DNA of 64,000 nucleotides from Deinococcus sp. LM3 (GCF_002017875.1 NZ_MUFV01000002.1:371009-435008), one strand, 5' to 3'. Numbered from the stretch's first letter, positions 25,601 to 33,274 are shown. Notes: generated by a model from the letters alone, not told the origin. Program-made: numbers and translations.

Positions 25601-28059
25601 GCCACCTGCGGCCGGTCAGGTGCTCTGCTGGGCTGTTCGGGCTGTGGGCCGCGCTCCGCAGCGCGGGGGGGCGTGACGTCGGGCGGGGGCGAAGTGGGTA
25701 AACCGGCGACCTGCCGGGCGCTGGACGGGACAGGCCGGGTATCGCCTGTCCTGTCGACCACCCGGAACGGTGCGGCTGGGCCCACTTCACGTCCGGGTTC
25801 CACCGCAGTTTCACGGTGCCGGGTGGCCGGGCTGACTCCCTCCTCCGGTGTGGATGGCCGTGTCGGCGGCCCGGCCTGGAACCTGTCCTCCGACCGGTGG
25901 TCAGGCTCCGGCCTGACGGCAGGGTCGGGGAACCCCGGCGTGCCTGTGCGGATTCCGTCTGTTTCGTGGATGGGCCGGAACGGCGCCGGATTCCCGGTTT
26001 CACGTCCGGGATCCGCTGCTGTTCTCCTCGCGCTGCTCGGGTCGAACGGAGTGGCAGTCCCCTCCACTGGGGAGCGCGGCCCGACGGATCCGTCCCCGGC
26101 GTCCGCCTCCCGGGTCACCGGTACCCGTCCGGCTGCGGGTTCCGGTGGAGGGGCGGGTTCCGGCGTGTCCGGCCGCCCGGTCGCCCGGCCAGGGACACGG
26201 TCGGTGGTCAGGTCACTGGATTCACCGGTGGGGGCTGGGTTCGTCGCTGGAGCGGGAGGCGTGTCCGGGACCGTGCGGGCCGGGCGTTCCCTGTCCGGTT
26301 CCTCGTCCGTGTCGGCCTCTGCCCCCCGGTCGCGGCCCGTCCGGCCCGAGCGGCTGGCCCGGGCGCGCAGGCGTGGCGCGCCCGGCAGGTCCGGTGCGGG
26401 CACGGCCGTCTGGACTCCGGCCGCCTGAACTCCGGCCGGTACGGGCGCCGCGTCGGGCCCGGTGGCCGGGCCGGTCTCCGGGTTCACGTTGCGTTCCGGA
26501 TGATGGTCGCGCCAGTTCAGCAGCTCCCCGAAGCCCAGCGGCGAGGCCTCCACCTCACCCTGCGCCTCGAGTTCCGCGAAGCGGTTCAGGCGCGCCAGGA
26601 TGTTCTGCGACACGTCGGCCGGGATGGGCGGCGCGGGGCGGACCTCCTCGGGTTCCGGTTCGCGCGCGCGCGGCGCGGCCCCCGCCGGGCGGGGCTTGCG
26701 GGGCAGCCGCACGGGAATGTCGTTGTTTCCGGCGCGCAGCAGGGCCTCGAGTTCCCGGCGTTCCTGCTCGCGCCGCTCGCGTTCCTCCGGCGTGGGCACC
26801 TCGGGGAAGACCAGGGGCGGCCCGGCGTCCAAGGCCGGTTCCCCGGACGGTGCGGGGGCCGCTTCCACACGGGTCGCCTCTGCACTGATGGGCTCGGCAC
26901 GGGTGGACTGGGCATCCGTGGACTGGGTATCCGTGGAGTGGGTATCCGTGGACTGGGCCGGGGCGGATTCACCGGTCGCCGGAGCGGTCGGCTCAGGGGA
27001 GGGGGGCGGAGTGAGGGGGGCTGCCGTCGCCGCCACGGGGTCGGGACGGGTGGGTGCGGCGGGGGCCACTTCAGGCCGCGCCACGTCCGCAGGAGTGGGG
27101 ACGCGCGAGACCGGAGCGGCCCCGCTGTCCCCGGTGGGCGCGGCGGGGCGCGTCTGTGCCCCGGCAGGCTCCGGGTGTTCCGGCTGGCCCTCGGGCGTCC
27201 GCGTGACCTGCGCCAGGGCGGCAGCGGCGGGGAGTTCCGGCTCCTGAGCGGATGGAAGGTCGGCGGGCGTGGCCGGGTCGGGTGCGGCGGCGCCCGCCGG
27301 AGGCTGCACTGCGTCCCGGTCGTCCGGGCGGGTGTTCAGGGCCAGGGTCTCCAGGAACGAGGCGGGCCTCAGCGGGCCACTGCGCCCGGCGTCTGCCGCC
27401 GCGCCCGGCCGTTCCGGGGCGGGCGCAGCGGTCCGTTCGGGTGCCGGGGGCAGCAGACCCAGGGGCGGCGTGCTGGACAGACCGGCGGCCAGCGCCTCGG
27501 CATAGTCGCCATACGGATCACTGTCGCCATAGGAAGCGTTTTCGCCGTGGGAATCGCTGTCGCCATACGGATTGCTGTCGCCACGCAGATCAGGTTCGCC
27601 GGACGGACCGGCTTCCCGGTGCCGGTCGCTGGCCGGGACCTCCCCGGCGGCGGGCGTCCACAGCGGACGCTGCCCGGGCCGCTGGCCCGGCAGGTCGCGG
27701 GGCGCAACGGACTCCGGCTGGAGGGCCGGGCCAGCCACTGGCGCGGCCGCGGCGCGGGAACGCTCAGGGGGCGCGGCGGGCGGCAGCGTGGGCGCAGCCT
27801 GCGGGAAGGCGGGCTGGCGGGAAGTGGGCTGCGGTGCGGCCGGGAGCGCGATCAGCCGCGCCTGAACGCGCCGGGGACCGCCGGACCGGACGGGCGGCGC
27901 GGCGGGCGGGACCGTGGGCAGGAAGGGGCCGCGAACCGGCAGGGCGGTCGCAGCGGGAGAAGACGGGAAGGTCCCGGGTGTGAAGGCGCGGTCCTGTTGG
28001 GTGACGGCCATCTGCCCGGCGTGTTTCAGGCGGCGCAGCCGCTCGTCGAAAATACTCAC
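22663..28059 (-). CDS. Giant proline-rich eCIS-associated DUF4157 protein
   Basis: This 1798-aa protein lies at the end of the minus arm of the injection-system locus. The GTG at 28059 is preceded by AAAGGAG. The N-terminus is a short charged helix (VSIFDERLRRLKHAG). Most of the chain is low-complexity Pro/Ala/Glu/Arg sequence, with internal repeats such as GDS-YGD units (~residues 155-185), STDTQSTDA units (~375) and PVSP repeats (~1110-1140). A charged, probably helical island spans ~415-530. Near the C-terminus (~1555-1635) is a DUF4157 domain with the zinc-protease-like HEMTH at 1628-1632. The last ~25 residues form a helix related to that of the 57-aa neighbour. DUF4157 proteins are common eCIS companions, possibly cargo. 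A scaffold or tape-measure role is also possible. Confidence 0.8.
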   Translation of the reverse strand: MSIFDERLRRLKHAGQMAVTQQDRAFTPGTFPSSPAATALPVRGPFLPTVPPAAPPVRSGGPRRVQARLIALPAAPQPTSRQPAFPQAAPTLPPAAPPERSRAAAAPVAGPALQPESVAPRDLPGQRPGQRPLWTPAAGEVPASDRHREAGPSGEPDLRGDSNPYGDSDSHGENASYGDSDPYGDYAEALAAGLSSTPPLGLLPPAPERTAAPAPERPGAAADAGRSGPLRPASFLETLALNTRPDDRDAVQPPAGAAAPDPATPADLPSAQEPELPAAAALAQVTRTPEGQPEHPEPAGAQTRPAAPTGDSGAAPVSRVPTPADVARPEVAPAAPTRPDPVAATAAPLTPPPSPEPTAPATGESAPAQSTDTHSTDTQSTDAQSTRAEPISAEATRVEAAPAPSGEPALDAGPPLVFPEVPTPEERERREQERRELEALLRAGNNDIPVRLPRKPRPAGAAPRAREPEPEEVRPAPPIPADVSQNILARLNRFAELEAQGEVEASPLGFGELLNWRDHHPERNVNPETGPATGPDAAPVPAGVQAAGVQTAVPAPDLPGAPRLRARASRSGRTGRDRGAEADTDEEPDRERPARTVPDTPPAPATNPAPTGESSDLTTDRVPGRATGRPDTPEPAPPPEPAAGRVPVTREADAGDGSVGPRSPVEGTATPFDPSSARRTAADPGRETGNPAPFRPIHETDGIRTGTPGFPDPAVRPEPDHRSEDRFQAGPPTRPSTPEEGVSPATRHRETAVEPGREVGPAAPFRVVDRTGDTRPVPSSARQVAGLPTSPPPDVTPPRAAERGPQPEQPSRAPDRPQVASDRSVPVTPDLPSGSAAPVPVPVPPPLDGTQGTFPPHPVHPPAAPVSAPIAAAPDRNGVSHPDLLATPNGSPPGQTTDAFRTGGAPSLPGEPPASSGRPADLTAAPPHSGSAPAGPGLPDNLQAAQIPTAAGAAPGPAGTRGGDLEPALAPVHLSSPRPVSPPEPAGRAPVAPTFPRIPAAHPQPTVSGPVPAPVAVRPDAVQRVTAPDAPEAAGPSGETGQPGLREPEVPVRGPAPSVPTVEGPVLPAEPLAADGRAAPESEPGAPDPAPPTLMPHALPGPVAPVSALPVPVSPGPVSPVPVSPGPGSPGPVIPAPMPVAPTAGAARPGLPPPPLAHVDPRRDPGVAAPALVIPEPLPVALLPSAVIRPPVPGSGATTRPEPSHTLTGPPAVGGPAAPASRVGALARPAAHPTEPGPPPGWPVIHVPSWEPAWPSPAILPAPVPAVVVERATLTPSPVATAPGARPAPQDGPGTDPVPVAVLPSEFPAARVLAAGVRAETGFPSSAPVPHRMDFVGAPLADAPSALQAPLARLAAAAGPVVPTREGAPQHREAEAGPRAGGLSPASVSASLPHDRPERLTGPDAARPLPTPPPTGSPVTTGAVATRPVPTLPSPFPALSLSQENPEGRTGLTQGPPAWAAALPDFLAPAYREPVGAVAPASGPSGSPALRDLAAALPVAGPVAVAVPPPSGEDWPSLPRGRDDGSVLSPAIPPSLATPAGSPVQRLSQALQAAVRQDGHGQPLAPGAQATLARLMGTSVADVRVIRNVNVLPALQAARAEALTVGRTVFLSPDTRLDTPAGAALAAHEMTHALRRDQGSFVPEVLRRAAGPARPDAHDEEGVALATEHAAHPATGPLRLPGIPAPWEPLPWEADPSPPAPAPRPAATSVTPSPIRPSPAPPTALPSMPPPPPAGGAWVHAAAVDRPAAPAPAAAERQGDGAAVGRRAPVAAAVDLDQVAREVYARLRERLSTELRRV
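25738..25802. repeat. Repeat-like segment inside the giant gene, copy 2
   Basis: This segment resembles 25947-26014, most strongly over the part beginning CCGGAACGG and over TTCACGTCCGGG. In the protein it encodes PGREVGPAAPFRVVDRT, a degenerate copy of the motif encoded by the other segment. Confidence 0.55.
25947..26014. repeat. Coding copy of an intergenic repeat within the giant gene
   Basis: By hand alignment this stretch matches the intergenic element at 59491-59559 at about 50 of 68 positions, with one gap near the edge. Shared blocks include TGTTTCG, CCGGAAC, CGCCGGATT and CACG. On the coding (minus) strand it specifies PGRETGNPAPFRPIHETDG in the disordered part of the giant protein. 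Confidence 0.6.
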
Positions 28060-28114
28060 TTCGCTCCTTTGTTGGCCGGTTCCCGCCGGACGGGCGGGCC
28101 GCGCCGGGGCACGT

Positions 28115-28747
28115 TCAGCGGCTGGTCTGCAGGAACCCGGAGTGCGCGAGTTCCAGCGTCTCCACCGACACGGCGTCGCCGTTGCCGCTGAAGGTCGGGC
28201 CGCTCCACTTGACCGGGTACGCCTGCAGCAGTTCAAAACGCATCCGGACCTGCGCCTCGAGCGCCTGCCCGCCGGCGGCGGTGCGGCTGGCCTGCGGGTG
28301 GTCGTAGACGGTGACCGTGACGTTCCGGACGTCCAGGTAGCCCTGCACGATGTTCAGGTGCCATTCGAGCAGTTCGTTCCCGGCGACCAGTCCGCGCTTG
28401 AGGATCAGGTTCCCGACGCGCGAGCGGACCGGGAGGCGCAGCACGCGGTCGTTCACGCCGCCCTCGATGAAGTCCATGGTTTCCGTCTCGACCTGCAGCC
28501 CGCTGACCTCACTGAACGCCGCGTACTCCAGTCCGTCGATGGACACCTGGTAGCGGTGGTTGCTCAGGATGGACAGGGAACTGCGCTGCGGGTTGCCGTC
28601 CTGCCGGTGGGTGGGCCGCGCGGCCGGTGTGGGAATGGGGTCGTTGCCGCCGGCGGTGAAGGTCACCTGTCCCAGCGGGCCGAGGCGCAGGGTGGCGGTG
28701 ACGCGGGGGCGGCCACGGTTGAAACTGGCGGTTGCTTTGAAGTCCAT
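28115..28747 (-). CDS. eCIS/phage-tail tube protein (gp19-like), long form
   Basis: This 210-aa protein belongs to the T4 gp19/Afp1-Afp5 tube family. The first ~60 residues form a family-atypical extension (MDFKATASFNRGRPRVTATL). The tube fold follows: HRYQVSIDGLEYAAFSEVSGLQVETETMDFIEGG, then RVGNLILKRGLVAGNELLEWHLNI and a C-terminal AHSGFLQTSR. It probably forms the tube layer next to the baseplate (Afp5-like) rather than the bulk tube. It is 55 nt upstream of the giant DUF4157 gene in the same transcript direction. Confidence 0.88.
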   Translation of the reverse strand: MDFKATASFNRGRPRVTATLRLGPLGQVTFTAGGNDPIPTPAARPTHRQDGNPQRSSLSILSNHRYQVSIDGLEYAAFSEVSGLQVETETMDFIEGGVNDRVLRLPVRSRVGNLILKRGLVAGNELLEWHLNIVQGYLDVRNVTVTVYDHPQASRTAAGGQALEAQVRMRFELLQAYPVKWSGPTFSGNGDAVSVETLELAHSGFLQTSR

Positions 28748-28753
28748 AGGTCC

Positions 28754-28927
28754 TCAGCGGGTTCCGGTGTTCCGGGCGAGGTCGAGGCGCAGGTCCTCGA
28801 GCATCAGCTGGTACACGCGCCGGGTCACTTCTTCGAGGTCGATGGTCGGGGCGGGCGTGGCGCGCGCCCCGACCGGGGTCGCGCTGGCCTGCCGGGCGGG
28901 TGTGGTGGGCCGGGGCGCGCCGGTCAT
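28754..28927 (-). CDS. 57-aa eCIS small protein with C-terminal helix motif
   Basis: The ATG at 28927 overlaps the stop of the upstream gene (ATGA), and the stop lies 6 nt before the tube gene, so this small frame is embedded in the operon. The first half is a Pro/Ala/Thr-rich linker (MTGAPRPTTPARQASATP). The second half is an amphipathic helix, DLEEVTRRVYQLMLEDL followed by RLDLARN. This helix aligns with the last residues of the giant DUF4157 protein (DLDQVAREVYARLRERL). I know of no defined function. A shared docking or loading element is a reasonable inference. Confidence 0.7.
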   Translation of the reverse strand: MTGAPRPTTPARQASATPVGARATPAPTIDLEEVTRRVYQLMLEDLRLDLARNTGTR

Positions 28928-29361
28928 GCGGGCACGCTTCCGGCCCCCAGGTCGAGTTCCAGCAGGGCGCCGCAGTGCGGGCATTCCGTCTCGATCACGT
29001 CGTCCGGGAAGGCGCCGGTGGCCTGCGCCGCTGCGGCCGGACCGGGCGCGGTCTGGGTGGGCGCGCTCCAGGTGGGAGCCTGGGCGGTGTTCATCTGACT
29101 GTAGAGGGTCTGCAGGTACGCGAAGTCCGCGGCGGGCAGCACGCCCAGAATCTCGGGCGTGACCGGCGCGAAGGGGCCCAGTCGGGTGACGACGCGGGCG
29201 AGCAGCAGCAGCGGGTAGTAGGCTTCGTTGCGCTGGACGCGCGGGTCACCGAGCGGTTCGATCTCGTCGAGCGCGGTGGCCAGACGCATCACGCCGCTGC
29301 GGTGAACCTGCCCGTCGGACGTGAACAGTCCGACGGGCAGCATGAAAGGCAGTTCGTTCAC
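28924..29361 (-). CDS. eCIS-associated tail assembly-type protein with C-terminal zinc ribbon half
   Basis: This 145-aa protein begins with a block typical of small conserved eCIS/phage proteins (LPVGLFTSDGQVHRSGVMRLATALDEIEPL), then a helical region (YYPLLLLARVVTRLGP..EILGVLPAADFAYLQTLY). It ends with an Ala/Pro linker and a CxxC knuckle in ETECPHCGALLELDL. Only one CxxC pair is present, so metal binding would need a partner or dimer. The N-terminal part resembles tail-assembly chaperone-like proteins encoded next to tube genes. The GTG start follows a weak GAAG. It overlaps the 57-aa gene downstream. Confidence 0.72.
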   Translation of the reverse strand: MNELPFMLPVGLFTSDGQVHRSGVMRLATALDEIEPLGDPRVQRNEAYYPLLLLARVVTRLGPFAPVTPEILGVLPAADFAYLQTLYSQMNTAQAPTWSAPTQTAPGPAAAAQATGAFPDDVIETECPHCGALLELDLGAGSVPA

Positions 29362-29382
29362 GCTTCAATCCGCACGGCGCGC

Positions 29383-29841
29383 TTAGCCGCCCGCGGGAAC
29401 GCGCTTGTAGCCTTCGTGCGTGATGGTCAGTTCCTCGATGGCGACCTCGTTGCTCTTGGCGTCGTAGGTGGGGCCGTTGAGTTTGCTGGGCCAGGCGCGC
29501 TCGAAGGTCCAGGCGGCGACGGGTTCGCCCTTCTGGTTGTGCAGGGTGATGGTGCCGCTGCGGCGGGCCTCGTCCATGTTGCCTTCCTCGACCTGCTGGC
29601 GCCACGTCCACATGTCCATGTCGTTGGTGATGCCGCGCTTGAGGACGATGTCGTTGTACTTCATGGTGCCGGGTTCGCGGATCAGGACGGCGCGGCCCTT
29701 GGCGTCGGTGGCGCGGTACTCGACAACCTGGCTCTCGCTGCCCAGGCCGGTGCATTCGCGGAAGGCGCCGACGACCTTGTTGTCGAACTGAACGCTGAAG
29801 TAGGCGGCGACGAGGGGGTCCTTGCGGGTGGGTGCGGTCAT
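29383..29841 (-). CDS. eCIS main tube protein (Afp1/gp19-like)
   Basis: This 152-aa protein is a standard-size inner tube subunit. Family blocks are DPLVAAYFSVQFDNKVVGAFRECTGLGSESQVVEYR, a PGTMKYNDIVLKRGITNDMDMWTWRQQV segment, and C-terminal VAIEELTITHEGYKRV. It is expected to polymerise into the hollow tube inside the sheath. It is encoded 173 nt after the sheath gene, and a GGAGGTACC-type ribosome site precedes the ATG, fitting the high expression expected for a tube subunit. Confidence 0.93.
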   Translation of the reverse strand: MTAPTRKDPLVAAYFSVQFDNKVVGAFRECTGLGSESQVVEYRATDAKGRAVLIREPGTMKYNDIVLKRGITNDMDMWTWRQQVEEGNMDEARRSGTITLHNQKGEPVAAWTFERAWPSKLNGPTYDAKSNEVAIEELTITHEGYKRVPAGG

Positions 29842-30014
29842 AGGGGTACCTCCAGTGAGGGGAGTGGGGATTCAGGAGCCGGCATGCGGACGGTGGTGTC
29901 GGGATCTGCTGGGGCGGCGCGCGGGTCCGGGAGGATGGAGGGAAACAGTCGCGGCGCGCCGCTCAGACGTGGATGGTCCGGAAGTCGTGAGGGGGCCGGA
30001 AGCCCGGCAGGGTG

Positions 30015-31643
30015 TTACTGACCGCCGCCGGCGTGCTGGCTGAAGCGGAACACGATGAACTCGGCGGGTTTGACGGGGGCCATGCCGATCTCGACCTGCA
30101 GGATGCCGCGGTCGCGGATCTCGTCGGGGTTCAGTTCGGCGTCGCACTTGACGTAGAAGGCCTCGCGGGTGGTGTTGCCGAACAGCGCGCCGTCCCGCCA
30201 GACGCTGGTGAGGAAGGAGTTGATGTCGCGGCGGATGCGGAACCACAGGTTCTCGTCGTTGGGTTCGAACACCGCCCACTGCGTGCCGCGTTCGATGCTG
30301 GTCTCGACGTAGTTGAACAGGCGGCGGACCGGAACGTAACGCCACTGGGCGTTGCTGGACAGCGTCCGGGCGCCCCAGACGCGCACGCCCATGCCGGGGA
30401 ACTCGCGGATGCAGTTCACGCCGATGGGGTTCAGGATGTCCTGCTCGCTCTTGGTGATCTGGATGGCCGGCCCGAGGATGCCGCGCACGACCTCGTTGGC
30501 GGGGGCCTTGTGAACGCCGCGTTCCACGTCGTTGCGGGCGTAGATGCCGGCCACGAAGCCGCTGGGCGGGACCATCATGGGGTTGCCGTCGGGGCCCTCG
30601 ATCTTCATCCAGGGGTAGTACATGGCGGCGTAGCTGGAGTCGAAGTTGGTGTCCACGTTGCGCCACTTCACGGCCTGCTGGGGGGTCAGGTCGGGGGGCG
30701 TGTCGAGCAGCGCGATGCGGTTGGCGTTGCGTTCGCAGTGGTCGATCAGGGCGCGCTGCACGGCCTTGACGCCGTCCGCGCCGATCATGCCGGCCTGGTA
30801 GGCGCTCATCAGGTCGGGCACGGCGATCATGCTGACTTCCTCGGCGATCTCGAGGCTCTCGATGCCGCTGCGGCTGTCGACGCTGCCCACGAAGTCCTGG
30901 CCCTTGAGTTCGCGGCCCTGCTCGATGACGTTGCTGTCGGCCTGCAGGACGTAGGTGCCGGCCTCGGGGGCGCGTTCGACGAGCGGGCCGGTGGAGCTGG
31001 CCTCCTCGATGGTGATGAGGGTGCTTTCCTTGTTGATGACCTCGGCGACGTTACGGGCGTGTTTCTTGCCGATGGAGACGTTGGGGAAGGTCTCGGTCAG
31101 GTCGTTGCGGGTGACTTTCAGGGTGAACAGGCCGTCGCTGCCCTCGTCGGGGTTCTCGGCGGGTTTGCCGTCCTTGCCTTTGGGGGCGGCGTCGGTCTTG
31201 ACCGGGTCGGGGGCGAGCACCTCGATCTGGATGTCGCTCTGGCGGCCGTCGCGGGCGACGATGCTGAGGCTGGGCACGGCCTTGCTGGCGCGGCTGGGCA
31301 GCTGCAGCGGGCGGGCGGCCTCGACGGTGCGGGCGGTGCGGGCGTCGGTCTGGTTGGGCACGAGGCGCACGACGTAGCAGCGGGTGCCGCCGTTGTTGAA
31401 GTACGCGTAGACGCTCTGGGCGAGGTACGCGCCGTCCATGAAGGGGTTGCGGGCGCCGCTGGCGTCGGCGGTGCCGAAGATCTCCTTGAACTGCTGCCAG
31501 TTGGCGACGAAGACCGGGGTATTGGCGGGGCCGTTGGGTGCGAAGCCGACGAAGGCGGCGGTGGTGGTGCTGACACCCTCGATGGGGCGGGGTCCGCTCT
31601 GTGATTCCTCGATGTAGACGCCGGGCGACAGGTATTCGGGCAT
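30015..31643 (-). CDS. eCIS/phage-tail sheath protein (Afp2-4-like)
   Basis: This 542-aa protein is the contractile sheath subunit. The N-terminal MPEYLSPGVYIEESQSGPRPIEGVSTTTAAFVGFAP and the C-terminal half (GVNCIREFPGMGVRVWGARTLSS, RRLFNYVETSIERGTQWAVFEPNDENLW, EIGMAPVKPAEFIVFRFSQ) are diagnostic. Only one sheath gene is present, while Afp and PVC have three. Residues ~110-240 form the more variable outer domain, with a charged insertion around KTDAAPKGKDGKPAENPDEG. It is the first gene of the minus arm, with GGAGGAA before the ATG, and diverges from the DUF4255 gene. Confidence 0.96.
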   Translation of the reverse strand: MPEYLSPGVYIEESQSGPRPIEGVSTTTAAFVGFAPNGPANTPVFVANWQQFKEIFGTADASGARNPFMDGAYLAQSVYAYFNNGGTRCYVVRLVPNQTDARTARTVEAARPLQLPSRASKAVPSLSIVARDGRQSDIQIEVLAPDPVKTDAAPKGKDGKPAENPDEGSDGLFTLKVTRNDLTETFPNVSIGKKHARNVAEVINKESTLITIEEASSTGPLVERAPEAGTYVLQADSNVIEQGRELKGQDFVGSVDSRSGIESLEIAEEVSMIAVPDLMSAYQAGMIGADGVKAVQRALIDHCERNANRIALLDTPPDLTPQQAVKWRNVDTNFDSSYAAMYYPWMKIEGPDGNPMMVPPSGFVAGIYARNDVERGVHKAPANEVVRGILGPAIQITKSEQDILNPIGVNCIREFPGMGVRVWGARTLSSNAQWRYVPVRRLFNYVETSIERGTQWAVFEPNDENLWFRIRRDINSFLTSVWRDGALFGNTTREAFYVKCDAELNPDEIRDRGILQVEIGMAPVKPAEFIVFRFSQHAGGGQ

Positions 31644-31784
31644 GGATTCCTCCGGAAGTTGGGTGCAGGGTTGAAGGTGACGCGGCCGGTGCGGGCGGCG
31701 CCTGTGGCTGTGAGATATCCAACATGGCAGATGCGGCGGGAGCCGTCCACCGCATGTGAGCAGACGCGGGGCGGGGGGCGCCTC

Positions 31785-31790
31785 TATACT
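31785..31790 (+). promoter_or_regulatory. -10-like TATACT in the divergent eCIS promoter region
   Basis: The 291 nt between the sheath gene (start 31643) and the DUF4255 gene (start 31935) must drive both arms. TATACT is the best -10 match on the plus strand; no good -35 lies 17 nt upstream, so an activator may be needed. On the minus strand a GGATAT near 31,717 is a weaker candidate. Confidence 0.4.
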
Positions 31791-31934
31791 GACCCGTTCA
31801 TCACTTAACCGCGAGGATAAACCTTGAAAAATACTGCTCAGGGACGAGAAAAATCAGTGTATTTCCGCACATGCCTCCGCTGGGGGGGCTGGTGGGGGCG
31901 CGCGCTGCGGGCCCCCCACGGCGCGGAGGGTCCA

Positions 31935-32759
31935 GTGATCGCGGACGTTCAGCAGGCCCTCAAAGAGCTTGTCTATACCGAGGCCGGGTTGCCGCGCGAC
32001 GCGCTGGACATCCGTTTCGCCGCGCCCACGCCCAGCTGGGTCTCGGGCCTGACCCGCCCCACCCTGAACTTCTTCCTGCATGACCTGCGCGAGAACGCCG
32101 CGCTGCGCTCCATGGAATTCACGCACGCGCACACCGGCGCGGGCGTCAGCCGCACCCTCGCCCCGCGCCGCATGGACCTGCGCTTCCTGGTGACCGTGTT
32201 CTTCAAGGCGCAGCTCGACGAACTCGGCCGCGACGAGTGGCAGGTCCTGTGGCGCGTCCTGGCGGCCCTGATGCGCCAGGACGAGTGGGACGACCGCTAC
32301 CTGCCGCCCGCCGCCCGCGACACCGGCCTGGGTATCCTGGGCACCGTCGCGACCGGCGACACTGCCAGCGTCTTCAGCAGCCTCGGGCAGACCGTGCGTC
32401 CCCACCTGAACTACACCGTGACCGTCCCGCTCGACTTGGGCGTCACCACCCGCTCCCCGCTGGTGCTGGAACGCGACCTGAGCTTTCACGGGCAGGCCAC
32501 GCCGGGCAGCCCGGCCCCCGTCTCGCAGCGCCGCCGCTCGAGCTGGCAGCTGCTCGACGTGCAGGGCCAGCCGCTGGCCGACGCGCTCGTCCGCAGCGAC
32601 GGGGGCGCGCGCGCCTTCAGCGACGCCCAGGGGGTCGTGCATCTGGACGCGCCGCGCGACTCGGTGCGGCACCTGTCGGTCCTGACCCTCGACGGGCGCG
32701 CCCTGCACCTCGACGCGAACACGCCCCAGGCGCAGCCGCGCCTGCCGGAGCCGGTCTGA
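31935..32759 (+). CDS. eCIS tail terminator-like protein with DUF4255 (Afp16/Pvc16) domain
   Basis: The first ~180 residues form a DUF4255/Pvc16 N-terminal domain: VIADVQQALKELV, then DIRFAAPTPSWVSGLTRPTLNFFLHDLRENAALR, and RRMDLRFLVTVFFKAQLDELGRDEWQVLWRVL. In Afp this protein caps and terminates tube and sheath growth. The C-terminal ~60 residues look like a carboxypeptidase regulatory-like beta-sandwich (VQGQPLADALVRSDGG). I chose the GTG at 31935 with GGAGGG 4 nt upstream. A TTG at 31824 with GAGGA is also in frame but adds an atypical basic, Trp-rich leader. The product is 274 aa. Confidence 0.87.
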   Translation: MIADVQQALKELVYTEAGLPRDALDIRFAAPTPSWVSGLTRPTLNFFLHDLRENAALRSMEFTHAHTGAGVSRTLAPRRMDLRFLVTVFFKAQLDELGRDEWQVLWRVLAALMRQDEWDDRYLPPAARDTGLGILGTVATGDTASVFSSLGQTVRPHLNYTVTVPLDLGVTTRSPLVLERDLSFHGQATPGSPAPVSQRRRSSWQLLDVQGQPLADALVRSDGGARAFSDAQGVVHLDAPRDSVRHLSVLTLDGRALHLDANTPQAQPRLPEPV

Positions 32760-32790
32760 TGGCCCGCGCGGCCCGCGCCGGGGGTTGCCG

Positions 32791-33210
32791 GTGACCCTGA
32801 CCTCCTCCCCGGACGCGCCCACGTCCGCCGACGTGCTCGGCACCGGCGTGGCCTTCCCGGTCGGCGTGAACGCACGCGGGCAGCTGGCGATGGTGTCCGG
32901 CGAGCGCGCCGTCACGCAGGCGATCCTGACCCTGCTGATGACCGCGCGCGGCCAGCGCGTCATGCGGCCCGAGTACGGCTGCCGCATTCACGAACTGGTG
33001 TTCGCGCCGGGCGACGCCACCACCCTGGGTCTCGCGTCGTTCTACGTCGACGAGGCCCTGCGCACCTGGGAGCCCCGCATCGACGTGGACGGCGTGCAGG
33101 CGCAACTGGACCCGCAGGACACCGCGCGGGTCGTGGTGGACATCCGCTACCGGATCAAGGGCCAGCCGGAGCCGCGCTCGCTGGTCTTTCCCTTCTACCG
33201 CTCCCTGTAG
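32791..33210 (+). CDS. gp25-like baseplate wedge protein (Afp9-like)
   Basis: This ~139-aa protein has the gp25 (lysozyme-like fold, non-enzymatic) signature: GTGVAFPVGVNARGQLAMVSGERAVTQAILTLLMTARGQRVMRPEYGCRIHELVFAP. The EYG-C-I-HELVF segment is the best-known conserved part of gp25/Afp9/TssE. In contractile systems it links the sheath start to the baseplate wedges. A GTG at 32791 with GGGGG upstream is preferred over a TTG at 32785. It lies between the DUF4255 and gpJ-like genes, a common eCIS order. Confidence 0.93.
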   Translation: MTLTSSPDAPTSADVLGTGVAFPVGVNARGQLAMVSGERAVTQAILTLLMTARGQRVMRPEYGCRIHELVFAPGDATTLGLASFYVDEALRTWEPRIDVDGVQAQLDPQDTARVVVDIRYRIKGQPEPRSLVFPFYRSL

Positions 33211-33274
33211 GCCCGCCCCCCGCGCGCCGCGCCACCTTCCTTCCCGCTGCCCCCCTACTTCTGGAGATCCCGCC

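Noticed and set aside
26880..27600. Tandem repeats in the giant gene as a possible CRISPR array
   Set aside because: The repeats are short, in frame, imperfect and encode STDTQ and GDS-YGD peptide units. There are no unique spacers of constant length.
31824..31934. Upstream TTG start for the DUF4255 protein
   Set aside because: It has a GAGGA box but adds a basic, Trp-rich leader not seen in the family. The GTG at 31935 has GGAGGG and begins at the domain edge.
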